The position numbers and the translations under genes are program-made. A DNA stretch of 64,000 bases from Aphelocoma coerulescens (Eukaryota > Chordata > Aves > Passeriformes > Corvidae). The stretch lies in assembly GCF_041296385.1 (NCBI RefSeq), contig NC_091023.1, positions 21,666,924 to 21,730,923 on the forward strand, read 5' to 3'. Below, one piece after another: positions 23,437 to 35,722 of this stretch (its first letter is position 1; the number at the start of each line of letters is the position of its first letter). The notes under the pieces were generated by a model, which was not told the DNA's origin, ran no database searches, and saw only the letters and a list, made by a program, of their open reading frames with translations.

Positions 23437-26105
23437 ACTATGCTAGGCTGACAACTCTGAAAGTTATTGTGAGATATTCATTGCTCACTAGAGGTGCTGC
23501 TATTTAGGGGTCTTTGAACATCTGTTCTTGGCCCTATACAATTTCATGGTACTTTTACCAGTAATTCAAGGAAAACATAAGGTCATATAGCCTAATATAC
23601 TACATTTTGTAGAGCCATGAATACAAAAAGCCTTCACACAGGGGAATCCTGATTGGAGTCTTCTGTGCTGGAAAGCTCTGAAAAGGCCATCAAAAGGGAT
23701 AATCAATTCAACATTTTCTATGAGAGCTTACATATATCCTGGTTGTGTAAACAAACATCAAGAAGGCGTAGCTAAATGGTATTATGTTTGTATGAAATTT
23801 TAATGATCCTATTCTTCAAGCACTCTCCAGTTCTTGAATAGGTACTTTAAAGGAGTTTTTAAAAAATATGGAGTGGGTTCAGAAAATGAGCTACAAAATA
23901 TCCAACTCCTGGTTAGGTGCCTTCCCCGAATGAAGAATTTCTTTCTAGAAATTGCCAAACCATCTTTTCTGAAGAAGAAAATAATATTCTTAACTCTGAG
24001 ACACTTCCAAAGAGCAAATATTTTGCCTTTGAAATACACCTCATTGCACCAGATGGTGTGTATACATATATTTTTAAATGTTCCTGTGGATGACTACTCC
24101 CACATATTCCTTACAATAGCACCTTCATCACCGTTCAAATCATCCAGACACCCTCAAAGGCACACAATTGCAAACTGAGTCATGCAAAAGAGTAGCAAAG
24201 TGGAGTAATCAGGAACAAAGGATGCCATTCAGCTGCACAAAAAACTCTTCTGCTTGTTAGCATCCCTCAGAGCAGTGCTACTATTTAGTACTTAATGCTT
24301 TCACCAAGAGCTAGAAATCATACAAAAACCTAGCAGACCAACTATAGGGAAGTTTTAAAGTTACACATATTTATCCAGCAGACTGGAAAGACTCCTTCTA
24401 GTTAGTTAATGATTGATTAACTTAGTGCACCCAGTTCTTTAAGGAATAAAGCACAAGATTCTCACTCTTGTGCTCTGAGCCACCCACAGCTTCCCCATGA
24501 CTTTGGTATCTTCTGTAGACAGTGATTCATTTATCACCTGTGCAGGTGTCACACCCATGGCCTTAGTGCCTAGTTTACAACACAGAGTAGAAAAACAAGC
24601 TTTATGACCAGATTTTCAGCTGATCTCAAGCAGCTCAGTTATTCTGCATGAAGCTCTACCTATTTCTCAGCAAAGAAACCTTGACCCACCTCCTTCACTC
24701 AGCAACTATACCATGTTTAATCTTTTTCTTCTAATCTGCCTCTGCATTTCCCCCTTAAGTTTCTGCACATGCAGTATTTTGCTGGTACAGTTTCTCCATC
24801 ATGCCGACTCTACCTTAGTTTTTTTTCTTTCCCTTTTGTAAGTCTTAGTATAAAAGCTATCATAGAATGAACATGCCTTGCTGTAAATTAAACTTCAAAA
24901 TTAAAACCCAGACAGCAGCTCCCATAGAGACCTAAAATACTGACCTAAACTAGAGTCAATACCATCTCCTTTCATAGCCAGCCAAATTGTCAGCACAAAG
25001 TAATCATTCAATTCCCTACAAAAGTGTTGTCACATCATACCTGACAAACTCACCCTACAAAACCAGAAGAAATTTCCTCTGAGCCTGAAATGCCAGGCTG
25101 CCAGTTCTTAGCAATATTATTCAGGCCACATAGGAAATGGCCATCAAAGAAAGACATTCACTGCTTTCAATACCGCTTACCGGTGCTTTATTATTTAAGC
25201 AGATTATTCATCTCACAGCATAATACCTCCAGCCTGTCTCAAATACAGATAAATGCATCAAATCCACACAGAGAACTGAGCACATAAGCTCGAGCACACA
25301 CAACTCTGCACACTTCTGCCACGTCCACTAAAAGTGGATCAAAAATGACAGTAAAGAAGAAAAGTCCAGTATTTTTTGTTCCCTGAATACTCTGTTGCAC
25401 ACAGTAGAGAAAAGATCATCAGGTACCTGGTAATAGCTTTTCAGATTCTCAGGGAGGATTTCTACAGCCTTGAGTGCTGCCATAAGGTTAATTTACTAAG
25501 GATCAACTGAAAAATAGGAATGATTAACAGAAATCTGCCATGGTTAAGTTCTTACCTATCATGTTTGATTTACAGAAATACATTTCCACAAACCTGCACA
25601 GAATAATAAAGGAATATCATCAGGAAAAAATAATTTCTGATATCACTATGCATTTTTCTCTTCAGTAACTTCTTGAACTGAAGGCCCAGTTAGAAGTCTG
25701 CTTTCATCTCTCCTTGTCTAGTTTGTGCTGCAACAGTAGTGCTGGTTCAAGACTCTTAAGGTTTTTCATTTAACTAGCAAAGGACGTAGTAAAGCACCAC
25801 ATCACAGAATGCAGAACAAGCAAAAGAGCTTTGAAATTGTTATTCCTTTAAGGCAGCTGCTGAGTAATAATGCTGGTTAAATTATGCAAGGAACACTGCA
25901 TTCTCCCACAGACACACATTTAATATCTCCTGAGGTTTAGTGTATTACATAGTCGAATGAAAAATGTGAAGATTCTCTTATAAGATTTCTTTGTAAAAAT
26001 GCTCCTAGAGATAGCAGCAGTTCCATAGAGAAGAATTTAGTAACAGACTTTTTTTTTCATATCTATAGCATCAGTATTAAAAGGGAAATTAAGTTCATAA
26101 AAGTT

Positions 26106-26121
26106 AAAAAAAAAAAAAAAA
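26106..26121 (+). repeat. Poly(A) tract, A16
   Basis: Sixteen consecutive A residues following AAAAGTT. No gene-derived sequence was recognised upstream. Confidence 0.95.
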
Positions 26122-27138
26122 CCAGAAAACAGTGACTTATACTCTATATTCCTTTCAAAGTCCCAACACTCAGCCCCAAAAGGAGCAGTCCCTGTTTGTG
26201 CAGCACTTTCCAGAGGAGGGGCTGCATGTCTTCATTCTGCACTGACACAACTTTTTGCTTTTTCATCCATGGCATTTCTACCATGATGTGAAGCATTTTT
26301 GCTGAAGCCTTTCAAAGAGATGTTCAGGATGCAAAACTCCCTCTCATCCAAACAGAAATGCTGAGCTGCAATGGCAGCTTGAAGCAGTTTCTATTTAGTT
26401 GTTTCGTTTTCCCCAGTGACAGAATATATTTTGGTTTGGTGTGTCTTCCTCTGTCTCCCCAATGTGAGCAATACATCTTGCTCTTAGCAGGAGAATATTC
26501 ACTGAGCAGTGATGCAGACAGGAGTCTGAAGAAAAAAAACCTGCGTAAATCTGAACTGAAAGACTACAAAACTTTACTGTGAGTGCAGATAAGTACCTTG
26601 TCTCTGCATGTGAAGCCTTAATCTCTTCAGAGGACCCTGCACAAAACTAAGCAACATTCCACAGCGATCCAAGTGACTTTCAGAGATACTTAGTTGTGGA
26701 TATTTGTCTTTAAGAGAAGTATTTCTTAAACACTCTACCTGTTCACAGAGACATACAATGTAAAGCACCATCCTGATGGAAGGATACTCAAGTCTTGCTA
26801 AATTTAATGACAAAATGGAGAAAAGTCGTGGGGTACTCAGATATGAGCAGTAACACAGAGCAGGAAAGCTCACAACAGCTTTGGGAGAAGAAGAGAACAG
26901 CAAAATGTAAGTGAAGAGGAGAAAGAGGAAAATGAGGGTTTCCAGGGAGCATGCTGGGGTGAATCACACTGATAATTTATTTGAGAAGAAAGGGGGTGGT
27001 GGAGGGAACAGCAAAGGAAATCACAGTTCTGCAGAAGAAAATGGCAAACTTCCATTGAGTTTAACAGGCAAGCATTCAATCCCAGCAAGCTGAACAAACC
27101 CTTTAAACTGAATTTACATCCCTGCTGCAGCAGTTAGG

Positions 27139-27154
27139 AAAAAAAAAAAAAAAA
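27139..27154 (+). repeat. Poly(A) tract, A16
   Basis: Sixteen consecutive A residues after GCAGCAGTTAGG. On the minus strand it encodes the Phe run seen in a 122-codon frame, which is another reason not to trust that frame. Confidence 0.95.
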
Positions 27155-29214
27155 GACCTTGTATAATTCTATTTTGCTCATATTTATTGAACAGTAACAG
27201 CATGATTCGTGATAGAGATAAAAAGTCATTAATGAGAGCTAGAAAACTCCCACACAGACCAGGACTCAGGTAATCATCATTAGCAGCAAATATTGAGGAG
27301 AAGTACAAAGTATAATGCTGGGAGTAGAGTAGCACTGATGAAAGCTGTGAAGTGATAGTTGGGTGATATTGATGCAAGTGAAGACCCTGCACAAGTGGAA
27401 AAGATGGGCAGGGAGAGTATAAGAAAAAACAGATGCTAGCACAATATAAATGAGTATCTGATACAGTATTCCTTGAAATCAATAGATGTTTGAGTATCCT
27501 CTTAATCCACTACTAAAAGCAGCAAGACAAAACAATATAAAAAAGTGCAATTAAAGAGTGAATCTGTTTTCATTTAACATGCAGCTGGAGAAAGCAAAGT
27601 TTGCATTTTCCAAGACTAAAGGCCTCGATCCCAAGGAAGAACACAAAGCAAGCCAAATGTCTCCGACCTGCACAAAACTCTGAAATGTACTGATAAGGAA
27701 TTGTCCCTTATTAAATCCCAATTATTCATTACTAAACACACAAATTAAATCACTGTGTATGCCAAGGTTGCCATTAACCTAAATAATGTCCATGCCATAT
27801 GCACATTAAAGACTGAAGTTGTATGTGGAAAGAGACGGGGGAAATGTTTAGGATGAGACTATTTTGATTGAACAGGACATTTTAAACTAAAAAATATTAA
27901 AGAGCTAGGAAAATTTTAGCTCTTTACATGTAATGCAGTCAGTTCCTTTGCTTTCTTTCCAGTGTCTCAAAACAAGCAAGGCATACAGTTGATACAGGTA
28001 GAAAATATGTTGTTGTATTTAAAGGAAATTAAAACATTCACTCAATTTTAATTAGCGCAATTATTTCTGTAAAAAATCTGGCTCATCCAAGTGTACATGA
28101 AGAAAAGGGTTTTATATTAATGTACACCTGCCATAAACAGTTCAAGTCTAAATTGCAGAATATATTTGCATCTTTTTCAGGACTGCTGCAAAAAGAGAAG
28201 AAAAAGGGAATTATTGATGCATTCAGTGTGCATCTTGCTTTGTAATGTAATCTGTTTTTCTTTCCTTAACACCTACACAGCTTCTGTTGCTAGCTACTGC
28301 AGTTTAAAGAATAAATACGGACCCAGGGTATCAACTTCCAAAGAAAAACTTGTGAGAAGCTGTTTGCAGATTTGCATTTTTGTATTGCAGAACACAAAAG
28401 TCAAGTTCAAGTCTTTGCTTCTTGAGACATTTAAACCACCTAAAAGGATTTTTGTTGCTCTTGCTAGAGTTCATATCTAAAAGTCCAAAAGAGTTACTGT
28501 ATGTGTTAAGGCAAATTCGTCCTCTGCAGGCTTTCAGAAAGGACTCAGGAGCTACTAAAACATGTGCAGAATAGAAAATAACATTCTTCTGGAAATGAAA
28601 ATTCCTGTTGCACCGTCTATATCCATGATAATCCTACAAATATGGAAACCAAGAAGAACCAGAGAGAATGATGGCATGCAAGCTAAAGAACTTTTATATG
28701 CCTGGGGTTTGCCATGTGGGAAACTTGGAAAAAAGTGAGTTTTTCAACTCATTCTTGAGTTTACTCTTTAAACTGCACCTAATCAGAAAACACTTTGAGA
28801 GGCAAAGGGAGACCATGGCCAGCAAAGAAAGGGAATCACATCTGTGATTTCCTGTTCTGAATGGCACCACACATCTGAGCAAGTGCAGGATGACCAACTC
28901 ACTGCCTCAGCAGCAGGAAGCGTTAAGCCATAACTTCAATGCTGTTGAACAAAACTGGGCTTTGGGGGACACAAGTCAGGGAAGGAGGACAAAATCTCAC
29001 AGAAGGAAAGGAAGAGAAAAGAAATGGCCAGGTGGTCAACTTCAATTGAATATTTGCTAAATGAAAAAGGGCACTGGCTGCTCTGCTATTCCAAGAGAAT
29101 TAGAGGGCTGAATTGTCCAAATTCAACTCCTACAACTATGTGCTCTCTCATAAATAAGATGCATTTCTGCCAAGTAAATGGAGCATAGTGAGTTCTTATG
29201 GAGCTCCTCATTTA

Positions 29215-29345
29215 ACTTTGCTTTGCAACAACTTCAGGAGTGTGCTTATGAATTAGGCACCACTCTTTCCCCAAGTGGGAAAAGTGATTTTTAAATGAAG
29301 TGACTTGCTAGAGGTGGCTCACACAGACGAGTCACACACTGAGAT
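29215..29345 (+). repeat. Ancient MIR/L2-like relic
   Basis: The landmarks of the MIR/L2 group appear in order. CAACAACTTCAGGAGTGTGC (about 29227-29246) stands for the 'CAACAACCCTGTGAGGTAGG' block. CTTTCCCCAAGTGGGAAAAG stands for 'TCCCCATTTTACAGATGGGGAAAC'. GAAGTGACTTGCTAGAGGTG (29298-29317) stands for 'AAGTGACTTGCCCAAGGTC', followed by GCTCACACAGACGAGTCACA. The order and spacing make chance unlikely despite many substitutions. Same orientation as the copies at 3.0 and 5.2 kb. Subfamily not determined. Confidence 0.6.
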
Positions 29346-30899
29346 AACAGCACAGCCAGACAGGGAAGTGTGTGGGTCTGCTGGGACCAGGCTGCTGGGG
29401 ATGAGTTCGTGCAGGAACAGGAGCTGACAAAAACTGATCCCAAGGGGGACAGGCACCATCCTGAGCAGTGAAGCACCAGCCTACAGTCATCGTTACCTAT
29501 TTAAGTATGAAACTTAAAGACACTTCCAAGTGCTTCAGGATTCCTCCCTGGTGCTCTGTTTGGCAGAATTTCTCAGTTTGCAGGAAGCAAAAACCTGCTC
29601 AGGTGTGCTTTTATTGCATCACAATTGGTTAACAGACCAGAGTATCTAAATCATTACTGATGAGACCAACCCAGAACACACGAGTACAGGGCACAGACTG
29701 TTCCTCGTGGCTGGCAGGAGCATTCAGGACCTGGGCAATACTTCAGATCTTGCTACTGCATTTTCTGAATAATCTTGAACCCCTCTGGTTTTCTCTTCTC
29801 ACATTTACAACTCACATTTTTGCCTTCTAGCTTTGCACAATTGTTCTTTGTGAATATTCCTAATAATTATATATAAAATACCTATTTTTTAAAATACCTA
29901 TATTTTTTCACATGCAACTACTGCAGTACATATAGCTCTTTTGAAAAAAAAAAGTATGAGGGAAGGGGGAAGTGTTGGGGTTTTAAAATTACTTTTAAAA
30001 ACCTTTCAAGCTTCACTTGCACATGTAGAAAATTTCTGGTTTTCTCTGGAAAGAAGCAAAGTAGAAAAAGTCTGCAATAAATTTAATTTCCTGCCTTCTG
30101 CTACTGTACATTAGATGCTATTCCTTTAAAACTTCCTTGCATCTTACTCTTTTAAACCTCCCTTGCATCTTGTAGACAATACAAGGCAAATAAAACTGCT
30201 TTCATGCAATATGTGTACTTCTAAAATTATTCTTCTCATCAATAAAAAAATTCTTATTTCAAGCTCCCTCTCAATTTTTCAGTAAATACAAGTTAGACTC
30301 ATTTTTAGAGTGATGGTAGTGCTTTGACTGTACGAGGTTTCTTTTTCTAAATTGGCTAGAAAGCAAGGATTAAAGTGTAACTAGGGATGGGAAAAGTCTG
30401 TGCAAAGTCTAAAAATCATGCTTTAAAAGTATTTATGCAAAGGATACTCAAGCAGAAAACAACCCCTTGATGATAAATTTTTCTACCAACGTACTATTAC
30501 TAACACGTACATTTGACTAAAGTCAAGTTTTACAATGCATGGACTATTAGAAGGTATGTTATTTGATTTGCTAGCAAAGCTAGGATTTTAAATTGTTCAG
30601 GTTCACTGCTTTTCTTTTCTGGGGCTGCCCTACAGGTGAAAAGTGTGTTCAGAAAGAACATTTCTCCCAGGTGGAATTGGATTGTATGCCCAAGAAAGCA
30701 AAAATGAATGAGCAACATATGTCATAATTAGTCCCTAAACTTATACAACACAAGTAGAGCTGTACAACAGGGAACCAGTCCTGTCTGTGGCAGCACACAG
30801 AGCTTAAAGTACACTCTTGTAGTTCAATACTTTTATCTCTTCCTCACTGTTTGATGCTTCTCGGCAACTCCACAGTTCAGTGCATTTCACACACAGCGG
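29346..30899. other. Gene-free unique AT-rich DNA
   Basis: No gene. Between 29875 and 29903 the string AAAATACCTAT is directly repeated with a spacing of about 16. Frames are under 63 codons. An A11 tract lies near 29945. Confidence 0.65.
30125..30171 (+). repeat. Imperfect 26-bp-period tandem duplication
   Basis: TTTAAAACTTCCTTGCATCTT (30125-30145) recurs as TTTAAACCTCCCTTGCATCTT (30151-30171), identical at 18 of 21 positions with a period of 26. This looks like a local slippage or duplication event of some age. Confidence 0.8.
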
Positions 30900-31200
30900 A
30901 ACATGAGAGTAGAGGAAAAAAAAGATACATCACATAAAGAAAAGTCAGATGGCAGCTGTGCCAACTTAGGGCAAGAAAAGAAAATGATACAAAAAACTGA
31001 GAAAAATAAATTCACAGGTAAGAAAGAAACACAGAGAATAAGAGTAGAATATGAACTAAATGCCAAGAGGCAATGGAAGGAATAAATTCATCTCTGTCAA
31101 TGGGTGCAAGAAACAAAGAAGAATTTGTGATGGGAGAGCAAGGGGTAGAAGATAATAAAGTGCAGCTGTAGAAATGAAGGAGCAGGTAGGAATGGTTGGG
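30900..31200 (+). repeat. Purine-rich stretch
   Basis: Counting by line, A+G makes up about 72-78% of most of this stretch on the plus strand (the line from 31081 drops to about 65%). The Lys/Glu-rich plus-strand frame (30903-31085) and the Ser/Leu/Cys-rich minus-strand frames (31012-31307) are consequences of this bias. There is no tandem unit. Confidence 0.65.
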
Positions 31201-32529
31201 AGCAACAAATGCAACACAGGAGGATTCCACTCCATTTCTTTACTGGAAGTTCGTGGCAATGCAAAGCAGAAGATGGAACACAACACATCTGTTCTCACAC
31301 CAGCCACAGCAGGAACCTCTGCCCTTCCTTAACCCAGCTCTGCTTTCCTTGTGCAGACCATGGAGACAGACAGGCAGATTTCCTGGAACTGCAAAGCTTC
31401 AAGGATCCAGAGCTGGGCTCCCACTGGTGGAGAACAACAACATTCCTCGAGGACAACCAGTCACAGCAGAGATTTAACTGGTTGTTCCAACAAACTTGCT
31501 ACTGCTTGTGTTTCTTAACTTGGTGTAAGTGTCCTACACCTTCTCTCTGACTGCCCAGGGGTGATTCTGGATCCCATACACTTCCTACTCCTGGCCCACA
31601 GATTATCTTGTCTCAATTGATCTCTTTCCCCAGTCTTACTTCACACAAGTGATAATCCTTCCTCTTGGAAAGGCTATATATTTCGTTTAGGAGATTATTT
31701 ATTTCTTATCAGTCCCATGTAGAGAATGCTTTTATCATCATCATCATCTTGTACAGGGATAAAAAAATATCTTGTTGGCAGTTGATCCAGTGAAAAATTA
31801 GAAGAGCCACCTCAGAGGGGCAGGTTACTCTGAAGTTTGACCAATGAACACAAAAAAATACAGATCCAGCTGACTCTTCAAGCTTGTACCTCCATGAAAC
31901 ATATGAGGGAAAAGACACTTCCTTTGAGAAGGAAGGCAGGGAAAAGAATACTGGATATTATAAAATTGTGTGCCTCGGTCCTGGAAAAGGCTTTCATTAT
32001 ATTTTTTGTGTCAATGATATTTTTCATTCTCCTGTAAATCTTTTATAGGTCCGTACAAAGATAAAATAAACACTTCAGAGCAGATTACATCAAGTTCAGC
32101 TAATGAAGAAAAGTACTTGGTAACGAAGAGTTACTCTGGCATCACAAAATGAAACTACATTGCCTAAATTTACTTCTGTCAGGGTAGGTTTTGTTTAATC
32201 TACAGTTCACAATAATGCACTGAATGGACAGGACTGAAAAGAGGTTAAAGTCATCTTCTCATCAGAAGTCATTTAATATAAAGTAAATTGTAATGGTAGC
32301 TGGAGGGAAAATCAAATACAAGAAATGAATTCAGGCTCTGCGATCGAAGCTGCAGTTCCATTGATTAACCTCTGCTAAAACAAACTGCTGGACTGTACTT
32401 TCTCCTTTATTGTCTTCCCCATGCCTTGGTTGCTATGATAGCCTTCTGAAGATATGTGGCAATTGCTCATCAGAGAGTTCCAGACAGAAAAAGGACAAAA
32501 GCAAAAAAAACCCCATCCTAATTAAAAAG
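31201..32529. other. Gene-free unique DNA with (ATC)5
   Basis: No gene. A perfect (ATC)5 lies at 31734-31748. A stem of nine perfect pairs (31453-31461 with 31477-31485, extendable by one wobble and one G-C pair) encloses a 15-nt loop. Overlapping 93- and 113-codon frames at 31196-31550 have no recognisable family. Confidence 0.6.
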
Positions 32530-32557
32530 ATTGACTAACAAATATTGACTAACAAAT
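32530..32557 (+). repeat. Perfect 14-bp tandem duplication
   Basis: ATTGACTAACAAAT occurs twice head to tail (32530-32543 and 32544-32557) with no mismatch, so the duplication is recent relative to the surrounding relics or is being kept homogeneous by slippage. Confidence 0.95.
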
Positions 32558-34298
32558 AACCAAAATTAAATTATTCTTGTGCCTATAGTGAAAAGTTCTC
32601 ATAAAAACTTTGACAGCAAAATCCTTATTCTGCCCCACCAACATACCAAGGTGTTTCTATTTGTAAACAGAGCCCTGGAAATGATTGAGATATGAAACCT
32701 TATAGAGCTGTTATTTCAGCAACACACCTCCAATAAAACACTCTTTTAAACTAAAGCCAGAGAATGACTTCTGAGAGAACCTTAAGTAATTTAGGAAGTT
32801 TCCCACTTGTATGAACCATTTTCCCCCAAACAATCCTATGATTAAGAAAAAAAAAAAAAAAAAAAGAATGTTTTGGAGGCTAAATTCCAGTTCTAATTTG
32901 ATAAACATCTGATTTCCTTTAAGTAATATTTACTTCCATGGGTTTGAAGAAAGTCCTATGATCTCCAGTGAGCCATATTGCCACTGTCTTTTGTATAAAG
33001 GTACCAGGCTCTGCTCTTAAAAAAACAGGTAGTTTTGATTTCTAATAAATATATATATAAAATTTGCTGTGTTTAGAGCTCTGAATATACCAAGGGAATT
33101 TTTACCCTATTACATCTAAAAAAATTTTGGGAGAAATTTCCTGAAATAAGCTCATTATTTAACACGATGCATTATTGAAAAACATTTCTCTTACACTTTA
33201 AAAATTAACATTTAGCCGTTGTCTTTGAAAATGCACTAGATTGTTGTGTAACCATCCCTTTTTTGAAAGAGTTATCAACATAATTTTGGAAATTAAAACC
33301 CCTAAAACAGAGATGCTGAGTCACAGCACAGACGCCCCAAGGTTTTCAGTGAGCAGCTGCAGCATTTGGAGAAGAGCAAAGCCTTCAGTACCCAAACCCA
33401 CACAGTGTCAGCCATTTCTGGGCACTCTTTTCCTGTATTTTAACAAAAAAGTGCTTTCACTAACGCAGCTGAAAGTGACTGGTGTTTGTCCACAGGCCAT
33501 AGCAATGTACTCACAAAAGCAAAACTGGAGCTTTTCAGACACGAGTGCTGGACTTAAACACCTGCATTTCCATTTGGCCACTGGGAATACACATATATAT
33601 CCATATAGGCACGTGTGTTTGTGCAGCACGGTGCTGTAAGGAGGGAAAAGGGCTCCCTGTTCTCTTCCCCAGCATGGGATATTATTGTTTCTTTAATCAA
33701 CACCATTTAAGGATGTAAGTGAAATAAGGTCTGCAAGGAAAGTTTTATTAGAACAGGTAATGTGGTTGTGAGGAAAAAAATTAGACTTGTATAGAAGCTT
33801 TCCTTCAGTTTTGGTGCGGGAGCAGCAACCTTCAAGCAAAACAGGGATAAGACAGATTGCTCACATTCACCTAAGCTGTTTAAGGAATTCAGAAAAAGAG
33901 AGATGTTCAGTATTCACAGAAAGGACTAAAACAAGATGGTCAGGACAACAGGACAGGGCAATAAGTCAGGGAATTGTTGCCTCTGGAATATGAGAGGCTA
34001 ATGGAAATCAAAATTATAATATGCAATAAAACCTCTGTGGAGTCTCCGGGTTTTGTGTCCAATAGATGACACTTATTCTCCCAACACAGCCTCTTGAAGG
34101 TATTTTGTAGGCATTCCCTAAGGATTTGTAAGAGAGGCTGGAAATTGAGTTCTTGTCTTGGGGAAAATATAATTTTCATATTTTTTCACCAATTGTCTGT
34201 GTGAATTCATTTTAGTGCTGGAGAATTCTTTTCACTCACACTTTCTCTGGGGACATTTGGTGCATGGGATGAAATATGTTGGAGTCTGAGACAGACAA
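32558..34298. other. Gene-free DNA with A19 tract
   Basis: No gene. The A19 run at 32847-32865 has AATAAA-like sequence about 140 bases upstream (CCAATAAAACAC near 32730), but nothing between looks like a transcribed gene copy. The 132-codon frame at 33241-33639 (plus) has no recognisable domain and is overlapped by a 73-codon minus-strand frame. Confidence 0.6.
32847..32865 (+). repeat. Poly(A) tract, A19
   Basis: Nineteen consecutive A residues after CTATGATTAAG. The CTATGATT just upstream recalls a CR1 terminal octamer, but CR1 elements end in octamers and not poly(A), and no CR1 body is present. Confidence 0.9.
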
Positions 34299-34322
34299 AG
34301 AGAGAGAGAGAGAGAGAGAGAG
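34299..34322 (+). repeat. (AG)12 microsatellite
   Basis: Twelve perfect AG units, preceded by the degenerate ACAGACAA. On the minus strand the tract encodes the alternating Ser-Leu string in a 66-codon frame (34207-34407), which is therefore spurious. An array of this length is likely to vary between individuals. Confidence 0.97.
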
Positions 34323-35520
34323 GGAATCCATGAATTGTGATAGTTGTGTGGTGAGAAACTCTTTTACACGAAATGCATTTGCAAATGCTCCACTTGTTGC
34401 TCCACACCAGCTGCCTTCCTCTGGTGGCTGGTGGTCTGCAAGTGTGCTCCTGATGACTTTAGCAAGTCAATGATGCATTTGAAAGCTATGAAGAGAAATT
34501 CTGGGAAAATATCATTCAATGGATAATGCTTCTTGCATAGGCTGTTCTGGAATTATCAGGTAAATGTCTGGTTTTGTCTGTGAAGCTGATGACGTGAATT
34601 TCCTCTCAGTAAATGTGGTGGTGTCCAGCAGGGAGGCTGCACATCACTGCACCCACATCCTCAAAACACCAACCACCCCCAAACTGCAGCAGGAGACTGA
34701 GCTTTTGGTCCAATGGCACATTGTCATTTTCTCCCTACCTGCTCCACAGTCATTTTTCCACAGGCAACTTGAATTCTGTATCACACTTTTTGTTGTCCTA
34801 ATCACCTTGTTTAGTCTTTTCTGTAAATATTGACCATCTGTTTTTCTGAATTCCCTGAATGTGCCTGCCAATAACCTGTGGGACCCACGAAAAGTTCAAA
34901 TATATTAATCTATACAACTTTGTACAACTATTTGAACTGCAACATTTTCATGTTCTCTGAGTCATAGGTTAATTCAGTACCTTGACAACTGAAGATTCAT
35001 GTGAAAATAATCCAAAACAGCACTGACTTCTGGATTCTCAGTGTGTTCAGACAGATTTTAACCACAGTAATGAGACTTTCCAAACCAAGATCTCAATCCT
35101 GCTGCCATCCCTGGGTCATAAGGATGTGAATATTTCCTCAGTGGGAGACTGCAAAAGACAGGACAGTGCACAAATCTGCAGGATTAGACCCCTTCAGAGA
35201 GAACAGAAGTGAACCTGGGTGACTGTGAGTCAAAGGATGGAGACTGACAATAGCAGAAAATATTGTCTAACATCCTCCCCCACTGATGGAGGAGCAAGAA
35301 GAGAGCCTGAAACGACTTCAGAGACTCACAAAATGATGCTTCACAAGAAAAAAGGAGGAAGATTTGAATGAGTACAACCAAAACTGGAACTTCCATTGAA
35401 AACTTAAGTTCTTCCTTCAAAAAAGTGGCTTGGGAGTAGCAAAGAAGAAGTAACTTTAATATACATTAACCACTACATTATTATTCTATCTATAAACCTT
35501 TTTTCAGAGTGACATCAAGA
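34323..35520. other. Gene-free unique DNA
   Basis: No gene or confident repeat. Frames of 60-90 codons overlap on both strands around 34270-34870; none has a recognisable domain. Confidence 0.65.
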
Positions 35521-35640
35521 CACTTGTGCCAATTTACAGCACTGAAATTTGAATTGTACTCCTGAACATAGTAATGCCAGTGGAAATTTCACCACTGATT
35601 TTAATGGAGTTGGCATTTCCCAAATAGGATATGATTTTAT
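35521..35640. repeat. Probable old amniote dyad-type repeat
   Basis: GTGCCAATTTACAGCACTGA (about 35526-35545), then CCAGTGGAAATTTCACCACT, then GATTTTAATGGAGTTGGCAT (35597-35616), resembles an interspersed amniote sequence I remember with 'CCACTGACTTCAATGGAGTTACACC' and 'AATTTACACCAG' modules. It belongs to the same general class as the segments at 14.3 and 56.1 kb. The family name and true ends are unknown to me. Confidence 0.35.
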
Positions 35641-35665
35641 TCCTCATTAGGAAAAAAAAACTACT

Positions 35666-35722
35666 TTATTCAGTGTCACAGTGATGTGAGAAATTATATA
35701 AGAAGACAGTGACACTGAATAA
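35666..35722. repeat. 14-bp perfect inverted repeat, 29-nt loop
   Basis: TTATTCAGTGTCAC (35666-35679) is exactly complementary to GTGACACTGAATAA (35709-35722), separated by 29 bases. The next bases outside and inside do not pair, so the stem is exactly 14 bp. It directly follows the dyad-type repeat and could be the remains of terminal or subterminal inverted repeats of a short DNA element, or a transcribed hairpin. The loop is too long and the stem too short for a typical microRNA precursor. Confidence 0.9.

Larger units (their letters stand above)
23437..29214. other. Gene-free unique AT-rich DNA
   Basis: No gene. A16 tracts lie at 26106-26121 and 27139-27154. A purine-rich stretch covers about 26880-27020. 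Frames reach 122 codons (27114-27482, minus) and 114 codons (23834-24178, plus); their translations are low-complexity Ser/Phe/Leu-rich or Lys/Phe-rich strings without domains. No CR1, MIR or LTR landmark was recognised. Confidence 0.6.

Noticed and set aside
27114..27482. 122-codon minus-strand frame with hydrophobic stretches as a membrane protein
   Set aside because: The hydrophobic Phe run is the translation of the A16 tract, and the rest is Ser/Leu-rich low complexity.
35666..35722. microRNA precursor
   Set aside because: The stem is only 14 bp with a 29-nt loop, and flanking bases do not pair, unlike a normal precursor of about 22 paired bases or more.
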